Source: CAWACC01 sp964390695 (GTDB lineage Bacteria; Chlamydiota; Chlamydiia; Chlamydiales; Parachlamydiaceae). Taken from it: a stretch of 35,597 nucleotides of DNA. The translations under genes and the position numbers were made by a program. The notes below the pieces were generated by a model, which had not been told where the DNA came from, made no database searches, and saw nothing but the letters and a program-made list of their open reading frames with translations. Shown here piece after piece: positions 26,038 to 33,828 of the stretch. Position 1 is the stretch's first letter. Each line of letters opens with the position of its first letter. Location of the stretch: contig CAYMKI010000014.1 in assembly GCA_964390695.1 (NCBI GenBank), positions 1 through 35,597 on the forward strand, given 5' to 3'.

Positions 26038-28761
26038 ATGAATTTCATAGAGTCAGTTTCTAGTTTTATTTTCAGCCATAAGACTATAGCTGAAAAAATA
26101 AAAAATAAATCTGATCTTTATTTTATAGACAAGGCGATGAAGTTGAATAAAATAGCTTTTGGATATTTTTTAGACAGGCATCAAGTCTTGATTATGCATG
26201 AGTCCAGGGAGATAGAAGCGCTGCGCAAGCATCAATGGTTTGCAGGGTCTTTGACGGCGGAACAGTTTGCGCTCTTGCTGCAAGAATTTCTCTCGTCATC
26301 AGTCTCCTCAGCCATGACCGCTCCTTTTCGGCAAAAAATTGAAAGTTACATTTCGATGCTGCAAAATTCGGCAGACCAAGGCTATCTGATCGACTTGATC
26401 CGCTCGCGCGATTTGAGATTAGTCTATTTGATTCTTACGGGTAGCTATGTGGGGGAGGATATCCAGCTGGACCCGCAAGAAATCAATGCGATTACTCAAG
26501 AGACATTTAAACAGCTGCATCAAATGAAGGTGGGAGAGAAGCGCCTATTCCTGGTGGGCAGTCTATTGCATGAAACGCGCTTGCGTGTGGAAAAAAAGGA
26601 AACAGGGTGGCAAGTGTGTTATTTTGATTCCAGTTATTCTAAGTATAAAGTTATTAATTATCCCGACCCTAGTCCGTTGCAGGATGCTGCGTTTTGGAAT
26701 AAACTCTATGCCTTAAAATTTAAAAATACCTCAACTGATGTGGAGAAGCTGCTTGATCGGCATTTAGCAGGCAAAGTGGTTCAAAACCACTATATTATGA
26801 AACCTCAGGAAAAAAATACCTGCCACTTCAGAAGCCTTTTGGGAGCTTTGAAAAAAGAATGTCTTCAGGATTCTAAGCTCTCTCCTGAAGAGAGCCTAAA
26901 AGAATGGAAAACCTTCAAGCTGGTTTTTGGGGAATTTTTACTACAACAACAGGAAATTAACCCGGGGATGAAGGCGATTGCCAGCAGACAGCAAGAGGTG
27001 AGAAAGGAAAAAATTGCACAAAGGCAGCGCTTCTTGGATATTGTCCAACAAAGCCAAATAAACCAAAACGTTCAAGATTATTTCCAAGCTTTGCAGATCT
27101 TTGATAGCCAGCCTGAGGTTGGGTCTTTCTATTCACCCTACCAGAAGCTTAAAGTCCTAGATACAGAATTGAGGGATTATTTAAAACAAAACTCCGGGCA
27201 ATTCGAACTGTTTGAACCGCAGTTGCGCGCCTTAAAGAATCCCTGCATTGAGAGTACCCTCAACCTGTTCAAAGCTGATTTGCAAAAGGAACGCTCTCGA
27301 ATTGAGCAAGAGCTTGAACAAGAAATGCAGATGGTGCGCTCTGGTTTTTATAGGACTATAGAACAGCTGCAAAGTCTATTGAAGAAAGAGGACCAGGCTT
27401 CCTTTAGACAGAGTATCTTTAACTACAAGCCTTTGAAGAAGGAAAAGGTTTTAACCTGGCTGGATGCTGTAGAGCAGGAACCTGACCTGTTAGTGCATTT
27501 AAGTCGGAGGCCTCTATTCGTATCTCTGCTGCTGCATAGCCTACTTTTGGGAGAAGCGGCGAGGGTGCTGAAGTTGTTCGACATGCTAGAGGAACAAGAT
27601 AAAACGGTGATGATGGAATCCTTGGATCAAATTGTAAGTCATCCCTACTTGTCAGTTCAGTGTTTACCCGATTCGCTCATGGAATTTTATAAATCTCATC
27701 AACACCACCCGTTGATGCAAGGCATCGCTTTGATGCTGGGAAAACAAATTCTAAAAACTCATTCTATTATAGACATTTTCAACTTTGAGAAGATTGCTCC
27801 TCCGGATATGTTTGACTCCATGCTGTATAGGGCTGAGTGGATTAGGCTATCTTATGAGCAGATCCTTGTTTTTTTTGACGAGATTTCCACTGGTAAAGTG
27901 CAGATAAAATGGGATACGGAAGCTCACCAGCGGTTGCTTTTTACTATCATGAGGCGGATCGTTCAACTGGGAGCCTTCGACTTGCTTGATAATGCTTCGG
28001 GCGATTTGCGCCAGAAGTTGATAGATACCCTGTATGCGAATCGAGTACTTAAAAACTATAGGCTCATCAATCTAACTGTAGAGCAGCTGCAGCGTGTGGA
28101 AGCTTATATGAGCTCTTCCAACGAATCCATCCTAAAAATGGCTTTAAGGGATACGCTTGTGATAAATCAGTATCGGCACAAACGTTTTGATCAATTAAGC
28201 AAACACGAAGCCTTGATGGTTTCAGGAGATTATCTAGAAGATTTTTACATGTTCAAGGTATCTGAAGAGGATGTTCAGCATGTCCTGGCGATACTTCCCA
28301 AAGTCAAATCCGAGAATTTGTTTTTTCACATCCTGAAAGATCTCGTGAAAAATATCTACACAGATTTCGGGGATCGGGAAGTCTTGGTCAAGAATTTAGT
28401 CTTTATCAACAACGAACACCCATCCATGTTGAACAGATGGTTGGATAGTTGTCTTTATGAGGCTTATAGGTTTGAGCCTGAAATAAGTAGGTTTTTACTC
28501 GAGGCTATGCTCACAAAGGCTAAATTATTCAATCAAATCCTGATAGAACATGTGATCAGCGCTAACCTGTTTGGAATAGACGAAGAGCAGTTTCAAACGA
28601 TCGAAGGCTGGCTTTTAGAAGCCGGAATTAAGACGCTTCAGTTATATAAGGCACAACGGCTTAACTTGCCTGAGGAGTGGCTAAAAAAATGCCGCATTCA
28701 GATTACTTGCAAGCCTAGGCTTACAGAGGAAGTTAGCGCTAAGATCAAAGCGTTTTATTAA
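26038..28761 (+). CDS. Large helical protein with CE-clan protease-like domain, paralogue 2
   Basis: An intact 907-residue paralogue of the preceding gene, highly similar along its full length. The first lines (KNKSDLYFIDKAMKLNKIAF and ALRKHQWFAGSLTAEQFALL) are nearly identical in both. The protease-like domain keeps all four key residues at the same numbers: His178, Asp197 (in WQVCYFDS), Gln257 and Cys262 (QEKNTCHFRSLL). A coiled-coil-like stretch (RSRIEQELEQEMQ) lies near residue 420, followed by about 450 residues of helical solenoid-like sequence. There is no signal peptide or membrane segment, which would fit a type III effector or a cytosolic protein. Translation starts after GGTGATTT, as in paralogue 1. 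The two genes are 96 bases apart and likely arose by duplication. The closest relative of the domain in this window is the N-terminus of the giant ATPase. Confidence 0.82.
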   Translation: MNFIESVSSFIFSHKTIAEKIKNKSDLYFIDKAMKLNKIAFGYFLDRHQVLIMHESREIEALRKHQWFAGSLTAEQFALLLQEFLSSSVSSAMTAPFRQKIESYISMLQNSADQGYLIDLIRSRDLRLVYLILTGSYVGEDIQLDPQEINAITQETFKQLHQMKVGEKRLFLVGSLLHETRLRVEKKETGWQVCYFDSSYSKYKVINYPDPSPLQDAAFWNKLYALKFKNTSTDVEKLLDRHLAGKVVQNHYIMKPQEKNTCHFRSLLGALKKECLQDSKLSPEESLKEWKTFKLVFGEFLLQQQEINPGMKAIASRQQEVRKEKIAQRQRFLDIVQQSQINQNVQDYFQALQIFDSQPEVGSFYSPYQKLKVLDTELRDYLKQNSGQFELFEPQLRALKNPCIESTLNLFKADLQKERSRIEQELEQEMQMVRSGFYRTIEQLQSLLKKEDQASFRQSIFNYKPLKKEKVLTWLDAVEQEPDLLVHLSRRPLFVSLLLHSLLLGEAARVLKLFDMLEEQDKTVMMESLDQIVSHPYLSVQCLPDSLMEFYKSHQHHPLMQGIALMLGKQILKTHSIIDIFNFEKIAPPDMFDSMLYRAEWIRLSYEQILVFFDEISTGKVQIKWDTEAHQRLLFTIMRRIVQLGAFDLLDNASGDLRQKLIDTLYANRVLKNYRLINLTVEQLQRVEAYMSSSNESILKMALRDTLVINQYRHKRFDQLSKHEALMVSGDYLEDFYMFKVSEEDVQHVLAILPKVKSENLFFHILKDLVKNIYTDFGDREVLVKNLVFINNEHPSMLNRWLDSCLYEAYRFEPEISRFLLEAMLTKAKLFNQILIEHVISANLFGIDEEQFQTIEGWLLEAGIKTLQLYKAQRLNLPEEWLKKCRIQITCKPRLTEEVSAKIKAFY

Positions 28762-28774
28762 GCGGAGATGGTTG

Positions 28775-29536
28775 CTATTTTTTGTTTTTAACCGCAAAAT
28801 TCTGCATGGCGTGCGCACGTTCCGCGGTGGAAAAACAAAGGGCGCATAGGTTTTTCTCCAGCTCTAAACCTTCCTGCAAGGAAACGGATGTGCCAAAATG
28901 GATAGCTTGCTTGGCTTTGGAGATGGTAAAAAATGGATGCTTGGCGATCTGTTCTGCCGTTTCCAAGGCGTTTTTCATCAGCTCTTCATCGCTGCACAAG
29001 CGGTTGACCAAATGGATTTCATGCGCCTCTGATCCCGAGAGGGTCTTGCCAGTCAAGATCATTTCTTTAGCTAAGCGTGTGCCTACGGCTCGTGCTAAAC
29101 GCTGCGTACCGCCAAATCCGGGGATGATGGCCAGGTTAATTTCTGGTAACCCCAGCTTTGCGCTTTGGGCGGCATAGATAAAATCGCAGGCCAAGGCCAT
29201 CTCGAGACCCCCTCCCAGAGCATAGCCGAATATCGCCGCTATAGTGGCACAGGGAGCTGTTTCTAAGGCATGGGCGACAGCCTGACCCAAGGAGCAAAAC
29301 TCCAACATTTGAAAGGTGTCCATGGAAGCCATAGCCTTGATGTCGGCGCCGGCGACGAAGGCTTTGTTGCCTGCGCCAGTTAAGACTAGAGCTTTGAGTT
29401 CATCTTTTTTAGGGACGGTTTGCAAGAACTTGAGCATCTGGTGTAAGAGTTCGCCATTCAGGGCGTTCAAGGCATCTGGCCGGTTGATGGTGAGTATACC
29501 TACGCTGCCCCGTTTTTCGTAGATTAATGTTTCCAT
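28775..29536 (-). CDS. Enoyl-CoA hydratase/isomerase (crotonase) family protein
   Basis: Crotonase-family enzymes act on acyl-CoA thioesters, most often adding water to enoyl-CoA. The start is placed at the second Met, where AGGAG has normal spacing; the ATG two codons upstream touches the AGGAG. Numbered from the upstream Met, the oxyanion-hole segment AFVAGADIKA is at 61-70 and GYALGGGLEMALACDF at 106-121 contains Glu114. LGLPEINLAIIPGFGGTQRL contains Glu134. Both catalytic Glu of true hydratases are present, so hydratase activity is likely. Length is standard and the protein is cytosolic. It is convergent with paralogue 2 (13 bases apart) and has no other fatty-acid gene beside it, so its pathway is unclear; short-chain beta-oxidation is one option. 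Confidence 0.9.
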   Translation of the reverse strand: METLIYEKRGSVGILTINRPDALNALNGELLHQMLKFLQTVPKKDELKALVLTGAGNKAFVAGADIKAMASMDTFQMLEFCSLGQAVAHALETAPCATIAAIFGYALGGGLEMALACDFIYAAQSAKLGLPEINLAIIPGFGGTQRLARAVGTRLAKEMILTGKTLSGSEAHEIHLVNRLCSDEELMKNALETAEQIAKHPFFTISKAKQAIHFGTSVSLQEGLELEKNLCALCFSTAERAHAMQNFAVKNKK

Positions 29537-29563
29537 AAACATCTCCTGCTGAAGAATTGTTTT

Positions 29564-29706
29564 CGTGTCCCGTGCCCCTGCCCTTGCCCTTGCTCGTGCT
29601 CGTGCCCATGCTTTTCAATTCATTATCCTAATCCCGAAGGAAAATAATTGAACCACAGAGGGCAGTGAGAGCAGTGAGACAAGCGTCAGCGCAGGAATGG
29701 TGAATG
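29564..29706 (+). repeat. Dispersed composite repeat, copy 2, with C-rich hexamer tract
   Basis: A run of CCCTTGC/CTCGTGC-like hexamers (29564-29611) leads into CATTATCCTAATCCCGAAGG, AATTGAACCACAGAGGGCAG and TGAGACAAGCGTCAGCGCAGG. From 29621 on it matches copy 1 at 18974-19059 closely. Confidence 0.75.
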
Positions 29707-29928
29707 AGTACTTGTCTTTGCTGGTGCATAACTATAGTTGCTACTTTACTTGTATAACAAAAAATTTCTTTTTTAAAAAGTGCTAGCATTTTCTGCTTAA
29801 AATTTCATGCCTTTAAAAAGGCTCTTAAACATGAAAACAGGGTTAAAGATTGCGGTATTTGGTCCTAAATTCGAGATGCAGAATCACATCTACCAAGGAT
29901 TGGGTCATGAATATCTCATAATCATGTC

Positions 29929-30004
29929 GTCCTTTCAGGACTCTGACCCAGGCCTCGCTGCGCTCGACCTGGTTTGTAACATTTGGGGCTTTTCAAGCCT
30001 GTAT
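29929..30004. repeat. REP-like palindromic repeat, degenerate copy
   Basis: CCAGG (29948-29952) and CCTGG (29968-29972) flank CTCGCTGCGCTCGA, and TTTGTAAC follows. CCTTTCAGG and GGCTTTTCAAGCC lie on either side as short palindromes. The CCCAG...CCTGG..TTGTAAC order is shared with 33392-33440. Confidence 0.55.
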
Positions 30005-30016
30005 CTTATCGAACCA

Positions 30017-30370
30017 GCTCTCCCGATCTCAGTGGTTTAATTTCATGTGGTTTAATTTCATTTTTCTTCACTTGTGATTTGTACACTAACCTTCTCGATC
30101 TTTCTCTGCGCTCGCACTAGTCTCACTGCTCTCCCGATCTCAGTGGTTTAATTTCATGTGGTTTAATTTTATTTTCTTCACTTGTGATTTGTACATTAAC
30201 CTTCTCGATCTTTCTCTGCCCTCGCACTAGTCTCACTGCTCTCCCGATCTCAGTGGTTTAATTTCATGTGGTTTAATTTTATTTTCTTCACTTGTGATTT
30301 GTACACGAACCTTCTCGACCATCATCTGCCCTCGCACTAGTCTCACTGCTCTCCCGATCTCAGTGGTTTA
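30017..30370 (-). repeat. Three-unit tandem repeat of 110-111 bp plus partial fourth
   Basis: Units run 30017-30127, 30128-30237 and 30238-30347, and a fourth begins at 30348 and stops after CAGTGGTTTAATTT. Each unit starts GCTCTCCCGATCTCAGTGG and contains TTCACTTGTGATTTGTACA and TCGCACTAGTCTCACT. The units differ at few positions. On the minus strand each reads AAACCACTGAGATCGGGAGA followed by GCAGTGAGACTAG, the core of the dispersed composite repeat. Confidence 0.9.
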
Positions 30371-30500
30371 ATTTGTTTTTCTTTGGGATTAGGGTAAGGC
30401 ATATAAAACAATTTCGGTAGATCCAAGGGTAAGGCAAGGAAAGGGCACGGGTAAGGGGAGAGGCTTCCAGGTTAAAGATTTTCAAGTCATTTTAAAGTCA

Positions 30501-30529
30501 TTGATAGTTTCTGGAAGAATTGTTACAAT
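30501..30529 (+). promoter_or_regulatory. Sigma-70/sigma-66-type promoter for DUF2760-Hsp70
   Basis: TTGATA (30501-30506), a spacer of exactly 17 bp and TACAAT (30524-30529) each match five of six consensus bases. They lie about 40 bases before the DUF2760 start, leaving a short leader with a GAGGAGG ribosome binding site. This is the best promoter seen in the window. Confidence 0.6.
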
Positions 30530-30569
30530 GATTATCAACTTTATACAATATTTTGGATGAGGAGGCATA

Positions 30570-31049
30570 ATGAAATTCATAGTGGCGGTGAAAGCTTTTT
30601 TCAAAGCGCTCAAAGATCCCAAGAAAGCTCAGCTTTTCCTAGAAGACACCCCTTCAGTACAAGAGAGTCTAGATACTTCGCATTTGCGTTTGCTGTCGGT
30701 GCTGCAGCAGTCCGGCCGCTTGGTCGATTTCTTTAAAGAAGACATCTCTAAATTCAGCGATGCGCAAGTCGGAGCGGCTGCCAGGAAGATACACCAAGAC
30801 TGCAGTAAAGCCCTGGAAGAGGTGGTAACTATACGTCCGGTGATGGTGGAGAATGAAGGCGCCAAGGTGCAGGTTTCCCCTGGCTATGATCCTACAGCCA
30901 TAAAAGTAGTCGGCAAGGTCAAAGGCGAGCCTCCTTATAAGGGCACGCTGGTGCATAAAGGGTGGAAGGCTTCCAAACGTTCCCTCCCGAAAAAAATCGG
31001 GGAACAGCAGAGCGATATACTCCATCCTGCCGAGATAGAAATCGTATAA
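30570..31049 (+). CDS. DUF2760-type protein, partner of Hsp70
   Basis: The 159-residue protein fits the DUF2760 family: SLDTSHLRLLSVLQQSGRLV with DFFKEDI, then DAQVGAAARKIHQDCSKAL, then a beta-rich end with GKVKGEPPYKGTLVHKGWKA and HPAEIEIV. As I recall, DUF2760 genes usually sit directly before one or two Hsp70-like genes, and that is the case here. The role is unknown; it may act with the divergent Hsp70 downstream. The start is supported by GAGGAGG. The protein is soluble and mostly helical in its first half. A consensus-like promoter lies just upstream, and the pair is separated by 41 bases, so they are probably one transcription unit. Confidence 0.8.
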   Translation: MKFIVAVKAFFKALKDPKKAQLFLEDTPSVQESLDTSHLRLLSVLQQSGRLVDFFKEDISKFSDAQVGAAARKIHQDCSKALEEVVTIRPVMVENEGAKVQVSPGYDPTAIKVVGKVKGEPPYKGTLVHKGWKASKRSLPKKIGEQQSDILHPAEIEIV

Positions 31050-31090
31050 ATCAACCCATTGTAAATCATACCCTAATCGATGTTAATTAT

Positions 31091-32920
31091 ATGCAATCCA
31101 ATCGTTATATCATAGGCATAGACCTAGGCACAACCAATTGTACCATGGCCTACGCACAGGCGTCGGCAGAAAATCCAGACATTGTGCAGTTTAAAATTCC
31201 GCAAGTGGTCGGAGCGGGCACACAGGACGAACTGTACGCCTTGCCGTCCTTCATCTATTTCCCTCTGCCCGAAGAATTAAAAGCTAAACTAGCTGGCATC
31301 CAATGGGATCCGCAGAGAGGCTACTGCGTGGGAGCCTATGCGCGCGACCGCGGAGCTGAAATTGCTTCTAGGCTGATTGCATCGGGTAAATCATGGCTGT
31401 GCCATGCCGGTATAGATCGAAAGGCGCCTATGATGCCTATGGATTCGGAAGATCTCGAAGAGAAGATGAGTCCTCTGCAAGCTTGTGCCACGCTGCTTTC
31501 TCATCTCAAAGAAGCCTGGGAAGAAAAAATGGCAGGACATCCCTTTGATCAACAGCAGGTGCTGGTGACTGTGCCCGCTTCCTTCGATCCCAGCGCAAGG
31601 CAGCTGGTCTTGGAAGCAGCGAAGATAGCTGGATTCCCTGAGATCGTTCTGTTGGAAGAGCCGCAGGCGGCCTTTTACTCGTGGCTGCAAAGGCATGAAC
31701 AAACTTGGAGGAAGCAGCTGAAGGTCGGTGACTGCGTACTGGTCGTGGATATCGGCGGGGGAACCACCGACTTCAGTTTGATAGCTGTAGAGGAAGAGCA
31801 GGGAGATCTGACGCTGAAGCGCATAGCTGTAGGCTCGCACCTCTTGCTGGGCGGAGATAATATCGATTTGAGCCTGGCCTATCTGGCAAGAAATAAGCTG
31901 GAAGAGGAAGGGCATACCTTGGATGACTTCCAGTTTCAGTCGCTGGTCCATGCCAGCCGTAAAGCCAAGGAAGCTCTCCTGGCGGACAAGCCTCCTAAAT
32001 CCTTCGACATCACCATCATGGGACGCGGCAGCCGGCTGATAGGTAATTCCTTGACGACATCGATTACCAAGGCCGAAGCCGAAAAAGTGATTGTAGAGGG
32101 TTTTATTCCTATGGTCGAGCCGGAAGAGCGCTCTTCCATGGAAAAACGCATGGGATTTCAGCAGATAGGCCTTCCCTATGCGCAAGACCCGCGCATATCC
32201 TGCCAGCTGGCAAAATTCTTGTCGATGACCGGCGAGGCGGATTCTGACTCTATGGACCAGTTCCTTCTGCCTACGGCCGTCTTGTTCAATGGCGGGACCT
32301 TGAAAGCTGCCGCCCTGCGCAATAAAATTTTGGACGTGCTGAACAAATGGGCCAAACGCCTGTCAAAATCGCCGGTTAAGGTCCTGCCCAACCCGGATTA
32401 CGACCATGCGGTCAGCCATGGGTCAGTGTACTATGGGCTTTCGCGGTCAGGCCAGGCCATCCGCATCAAAAGCGGCACCAGCCGTTCCTACTTTATCGGC
32501 GTGGAAGACGCCCTTCCGGCTGTTCCTGGAATACCCACACCACTGAAGGCGGTATGTGTGGCACCTTTTGGCATGGAAGAAGGGTCGGAGTTAGAGCTGC
32601 CCAAGCAGGAATTTGCCTTGGTGGTGGGCCAACCCACGCTGTTCCGTTTTTTCAGCCGCTCCACACCCGCTCTGTCCAACGGCAGCGCACCTGTCATGGG
32701 GACGGTCGTGAGGAACTGGAAGCAAGAACTGACAGAGTTGCCTTCGATTGAAACGCGCTTAGACAAACAGGAGGATGATAACAAAACCCTGCAAGTCAAG
32801 CTGAAATCGCGCATTACCGAATTGGGCGTTTTAGAGCTGTGGTGTGTGGCTGCCGATCAGCGCAAATGGAAACTGGAATTCGATGTGCGGCATGAAAGCC
32901 AGGCACAGGCCAAAGCCTAG
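31091..32920 (+). CDS. Divergent Hsp70-family protein (YegD/HscC-like)
   Basis: The start is placed at the ATG at 31091, which begins MQSNRYIIGIDLGTTNCTMA, the normal Hsp70 N-terminus; an upstream in-frame Met would add 43 unlikely residues overlapping the DUF2760 gene. The 609-residue product has the phosphate-1 loop (GIDLGTTN), the phosphate-2 loop VLVVDIGGGTTDFSLI (Asp220 in DIGGG) and a VLFNGGTLKAAALR adenosine loop. The C-terminal third does not look like the standard DnaK peptide-binding domain and lid; it is a shorter beta-rich part ending ELEFDVRHE-like. This fits the specialised Hsp70 group found with DUF2760. It is probably an ATP-dependent chaperone with dedicated substrates, not the housekeeping DnaK. 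The second Hsp70-like gene that often follows in other genomes is missing here. Confidence 0.88.
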   Translation: MQSNRYIIGIDLGTTNCTMAYAQASAENPDIVQFKIPQVVGAGTQDELYALPSFIYFPLPEELKAKLAGIQWDPQRGYCVGAYARDRGAEIASRLIASGKSWLCHAGIDRKAPMMPMDSEDLEEKMSPLQACATLLSHLKEAWEEKMAGHPFDQQQVLVTVPASFDPSARQLVLEAAKIAGFPEIVLLEEPQAAFYSWLQRHEQTWRKQLKVGDCVLVVDIGGGTTDFSLIAVEEEQGDLTLKRIAVGSHLLLGGDNIDLSLAYLARNKLEEEGHTLDDFQFQSLVHASRKAKEALLADKPPKSFDITIMGRGSRLIGNSLTTSITKAEAEKVIVEGFIPMVEPEERSSMEKRMGFQQIGLPYAQDPRISCQLAKFLSMTGEADSDSMDQFLLPTAVLFNGGTLKAAALRNKILDVLNKWAKRLSKSPVKVLPNPDYDHAVSHGSVYYGLSRSGQAIRIKSGTSRSYFIGVEDALPAVPGIPTPLKAVCVAPFGMEEGSELELPKQEFALVVGQPTLFRFFSRSTPALSNGSAPVMGTVVRNWKQELTELPSIETRLDKQEDDNKTLQVKLKSRITELGVLELWCVAADQRKWKLEFDVRHESQAQAKA

Positions 32921-32926
32921 CCTGTG
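32904..32926 (+). other. Hairpin at the end of the Hsp70 gene
   Basis: CACAGGC (32904-32910) pairs with GCCTGTG (32920-32926) across the stop codon. No T-run follows, so it is only a weak terminator or RNA-end candidate. Confidence 0.3.
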
Positions 32927-33009
32927 AGAATTATAATATAAATCACACCCGTCTCGAAAAATATATATTGCTATATGTATCTTTAAAAAGAAAAGGATAT
33001 GTATTTTCT

Positions 33010-33155
33010 GCAATCAAAACTTCTCATTTGCTCATCTATCCCTTAATTGCGTAAGGTGAGTGAATTGTTTTCGGGGACTGCCGCAATCAAAACCTCTCAT
33101 TTGCTCATCTATCCTTTAATTCCGTGAGGTGAGAGAATTGTTTTCGGGGACTGCC
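33010..33155. repeat. 73-bp tandem duplication
   Basis: Unit 1 (33010-33082) and unit 2 (33083-33155) both start GCAATCAAAAC, contain CTCATTTGCTCATCTATCC and end TTGTTTTCGGGGACTGCC. They differ at only a few positions. No reading frame spans both. Confidence 0.9.
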
Positions 33156-33170
33156 GAGGTGTATCCATCA

Positions 33171-33252
33171 GGCTGCAGGCCTGATACGTATTAGCCCAGG
33201 GCATCGCCCTGGGAGCGATTTTGACGTTATTTGCAGCCTGTAAGGCTGCCAC
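33171..33252. repeat. REP-like palindromic element, best copy
   Basis: CCCAGGGC (33195-33202) and GCCCTGGG (33206-33213) form a perfect 8-bp stem with a three-base loop. GGCCTGATACGTATTA lies before it, and AGCCTGTAAGGCT after it forms a further short palindrome. The GCCTGATACGTA part and the hairpin recur at 33392-33440. Confidence 0.75.
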
Positions 33253-33391
33253 AAAAAAGCTACAAAAGGATAGACTTTACAATGGTTTTTATCGGACATT
33301 AGCTGCGCTATCTCAATTTCCTGATTGAATGTGAGCTAGGATTTAGGGGGCAAGTTGGTTTTTAATATAAATAAATGCATCGATCTTCAAA

Positions 33392-33474
33392 CTGAAGGCC
33401 TGATACGTAATTACCCAGAGGCAACGCCCTGGGTTGTAACAAAATACTAGCAGACTCTATGGGGCTGCCGCTTT
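33392..33474. repeat. REP-like palindromic element, second copy
   Basis: CTGAAGGCCTGATACGTAAT leads to ACCCAGAGGCAACGCCCTGG and then GTTGTAAC, with GGGGCTGCCGC at the end. The stem has one extra base on the left compared with the copy at 33195-33213. Confidence 0.7.
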
Positions 33475-33485
33475 GTCTAGTCTAA

Positions 33486-33560
33486 CAATTCATCATCCTA
33501 AAATCTTATAAAATATAGAACCACTGAGGCGGGGAGCCCGGTGAGAACAGCGAGATATCT
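33486..33560 (+). repeat. Dispersed composite repeat, diverged copy 3
   Basis: CAATTCATCATCCTAAAATC, then ATAGAACCACTGAGGCGGGG and AGCCCGGTGAGAACAGCGAG, follow the order of copy 2 (CAATTCATTATCCTAATCCC, then AATTGAACCACAGAGGGCAG). Its CCACTGAG form resembles the tandem array at 30017-30370 read on the minus strand. Confidence 0.6.
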
Positions 33561-33828
33561 TGAGATAGGAAGCATGACGCTGTTTTTTCAAAACGTGATC
33601 TAGTAATCGATAATTATAACATTTTTATTTTCTATTCAAGTTAATTATGTTATTTTTTTATTTTAGATCGTATACATAAAATATTTATTATTAATATAAT
33701 AAAATCTATAAAGATTACAGGTGTTTATATTCTGTTTATTTTGCTGTTTTAAATTCTAATTAAGTCTGATTTAAATTGATTGGTATGATGGAATTATTAA
33801 TTTATTAATTATGATGCAGGGGGTAAAT

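Larger units (their letters stand above)
29543..30500. repeat. 1 kb gene-free repeat field between the crotonase and DUF2760 genes
   Basis: Nothing here looks like a real gene. In order it holds: a C-rich hexamer-like tract (29564-29611), a plus-oriented composite repeat (29616-29706), an AT-rich part with a GCCTTTAAAAAGGC palindrome (29808-29821), a REP-like palindrome (29929-30004), a three-unit tandem array (30017-30370) and a G-rich tract (30385-30462) that is the reverse complement in kind of the first tract. The two outer parts form an imperfect inverted pair. Confidence 0.7.
32927..33828. repeat. 900-bp gene-free region with tandem duplication, REP-like palindromes and an AT-rich leader
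   Basis: No coding region is supported. It contains a 73-bp tandem duplication (33010-33155), two REP-like elements (33171-33252 and 33392-33474), a diverged composite repeat (33486-33560), and from about 33595 a very AT-rich leader to the EEP-fold gene. Confidence 0.7.

Noticed and set aside
29807..30040. 77-codon reading frame in the repeat field
   Set aside because: Its second half is the REP-like palindrome region and its end runs into the tandem array. There is no good ribosome binding site and no family resemblance.
30017..30370. Possible CRISPR array
   Set aside because: Units are 110 bp and directly adjacent with no unique spacers between them, and no cas genes are present.
30962..31090. 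Longer N-terminus of the Hsp70 protein
   Set aside because: It overlaps the DUF2760 gene in another frame, and the Hsp70 nucleotide-binding start follows directly after the ATG at 31091.
31391..32185. 264-codon minus-strand frame inside the Hsp70 gene
   Set aside because: It lies opposite clearly conserved Hsp70 motifs and its product resembles no family.
32904..32926. Intrinsic terminator after the Hsp70 gene
   Set aside because: The hairpin is real on paper but has no T-run and overlaps the stop codon, so it is listed only as a hairpin.
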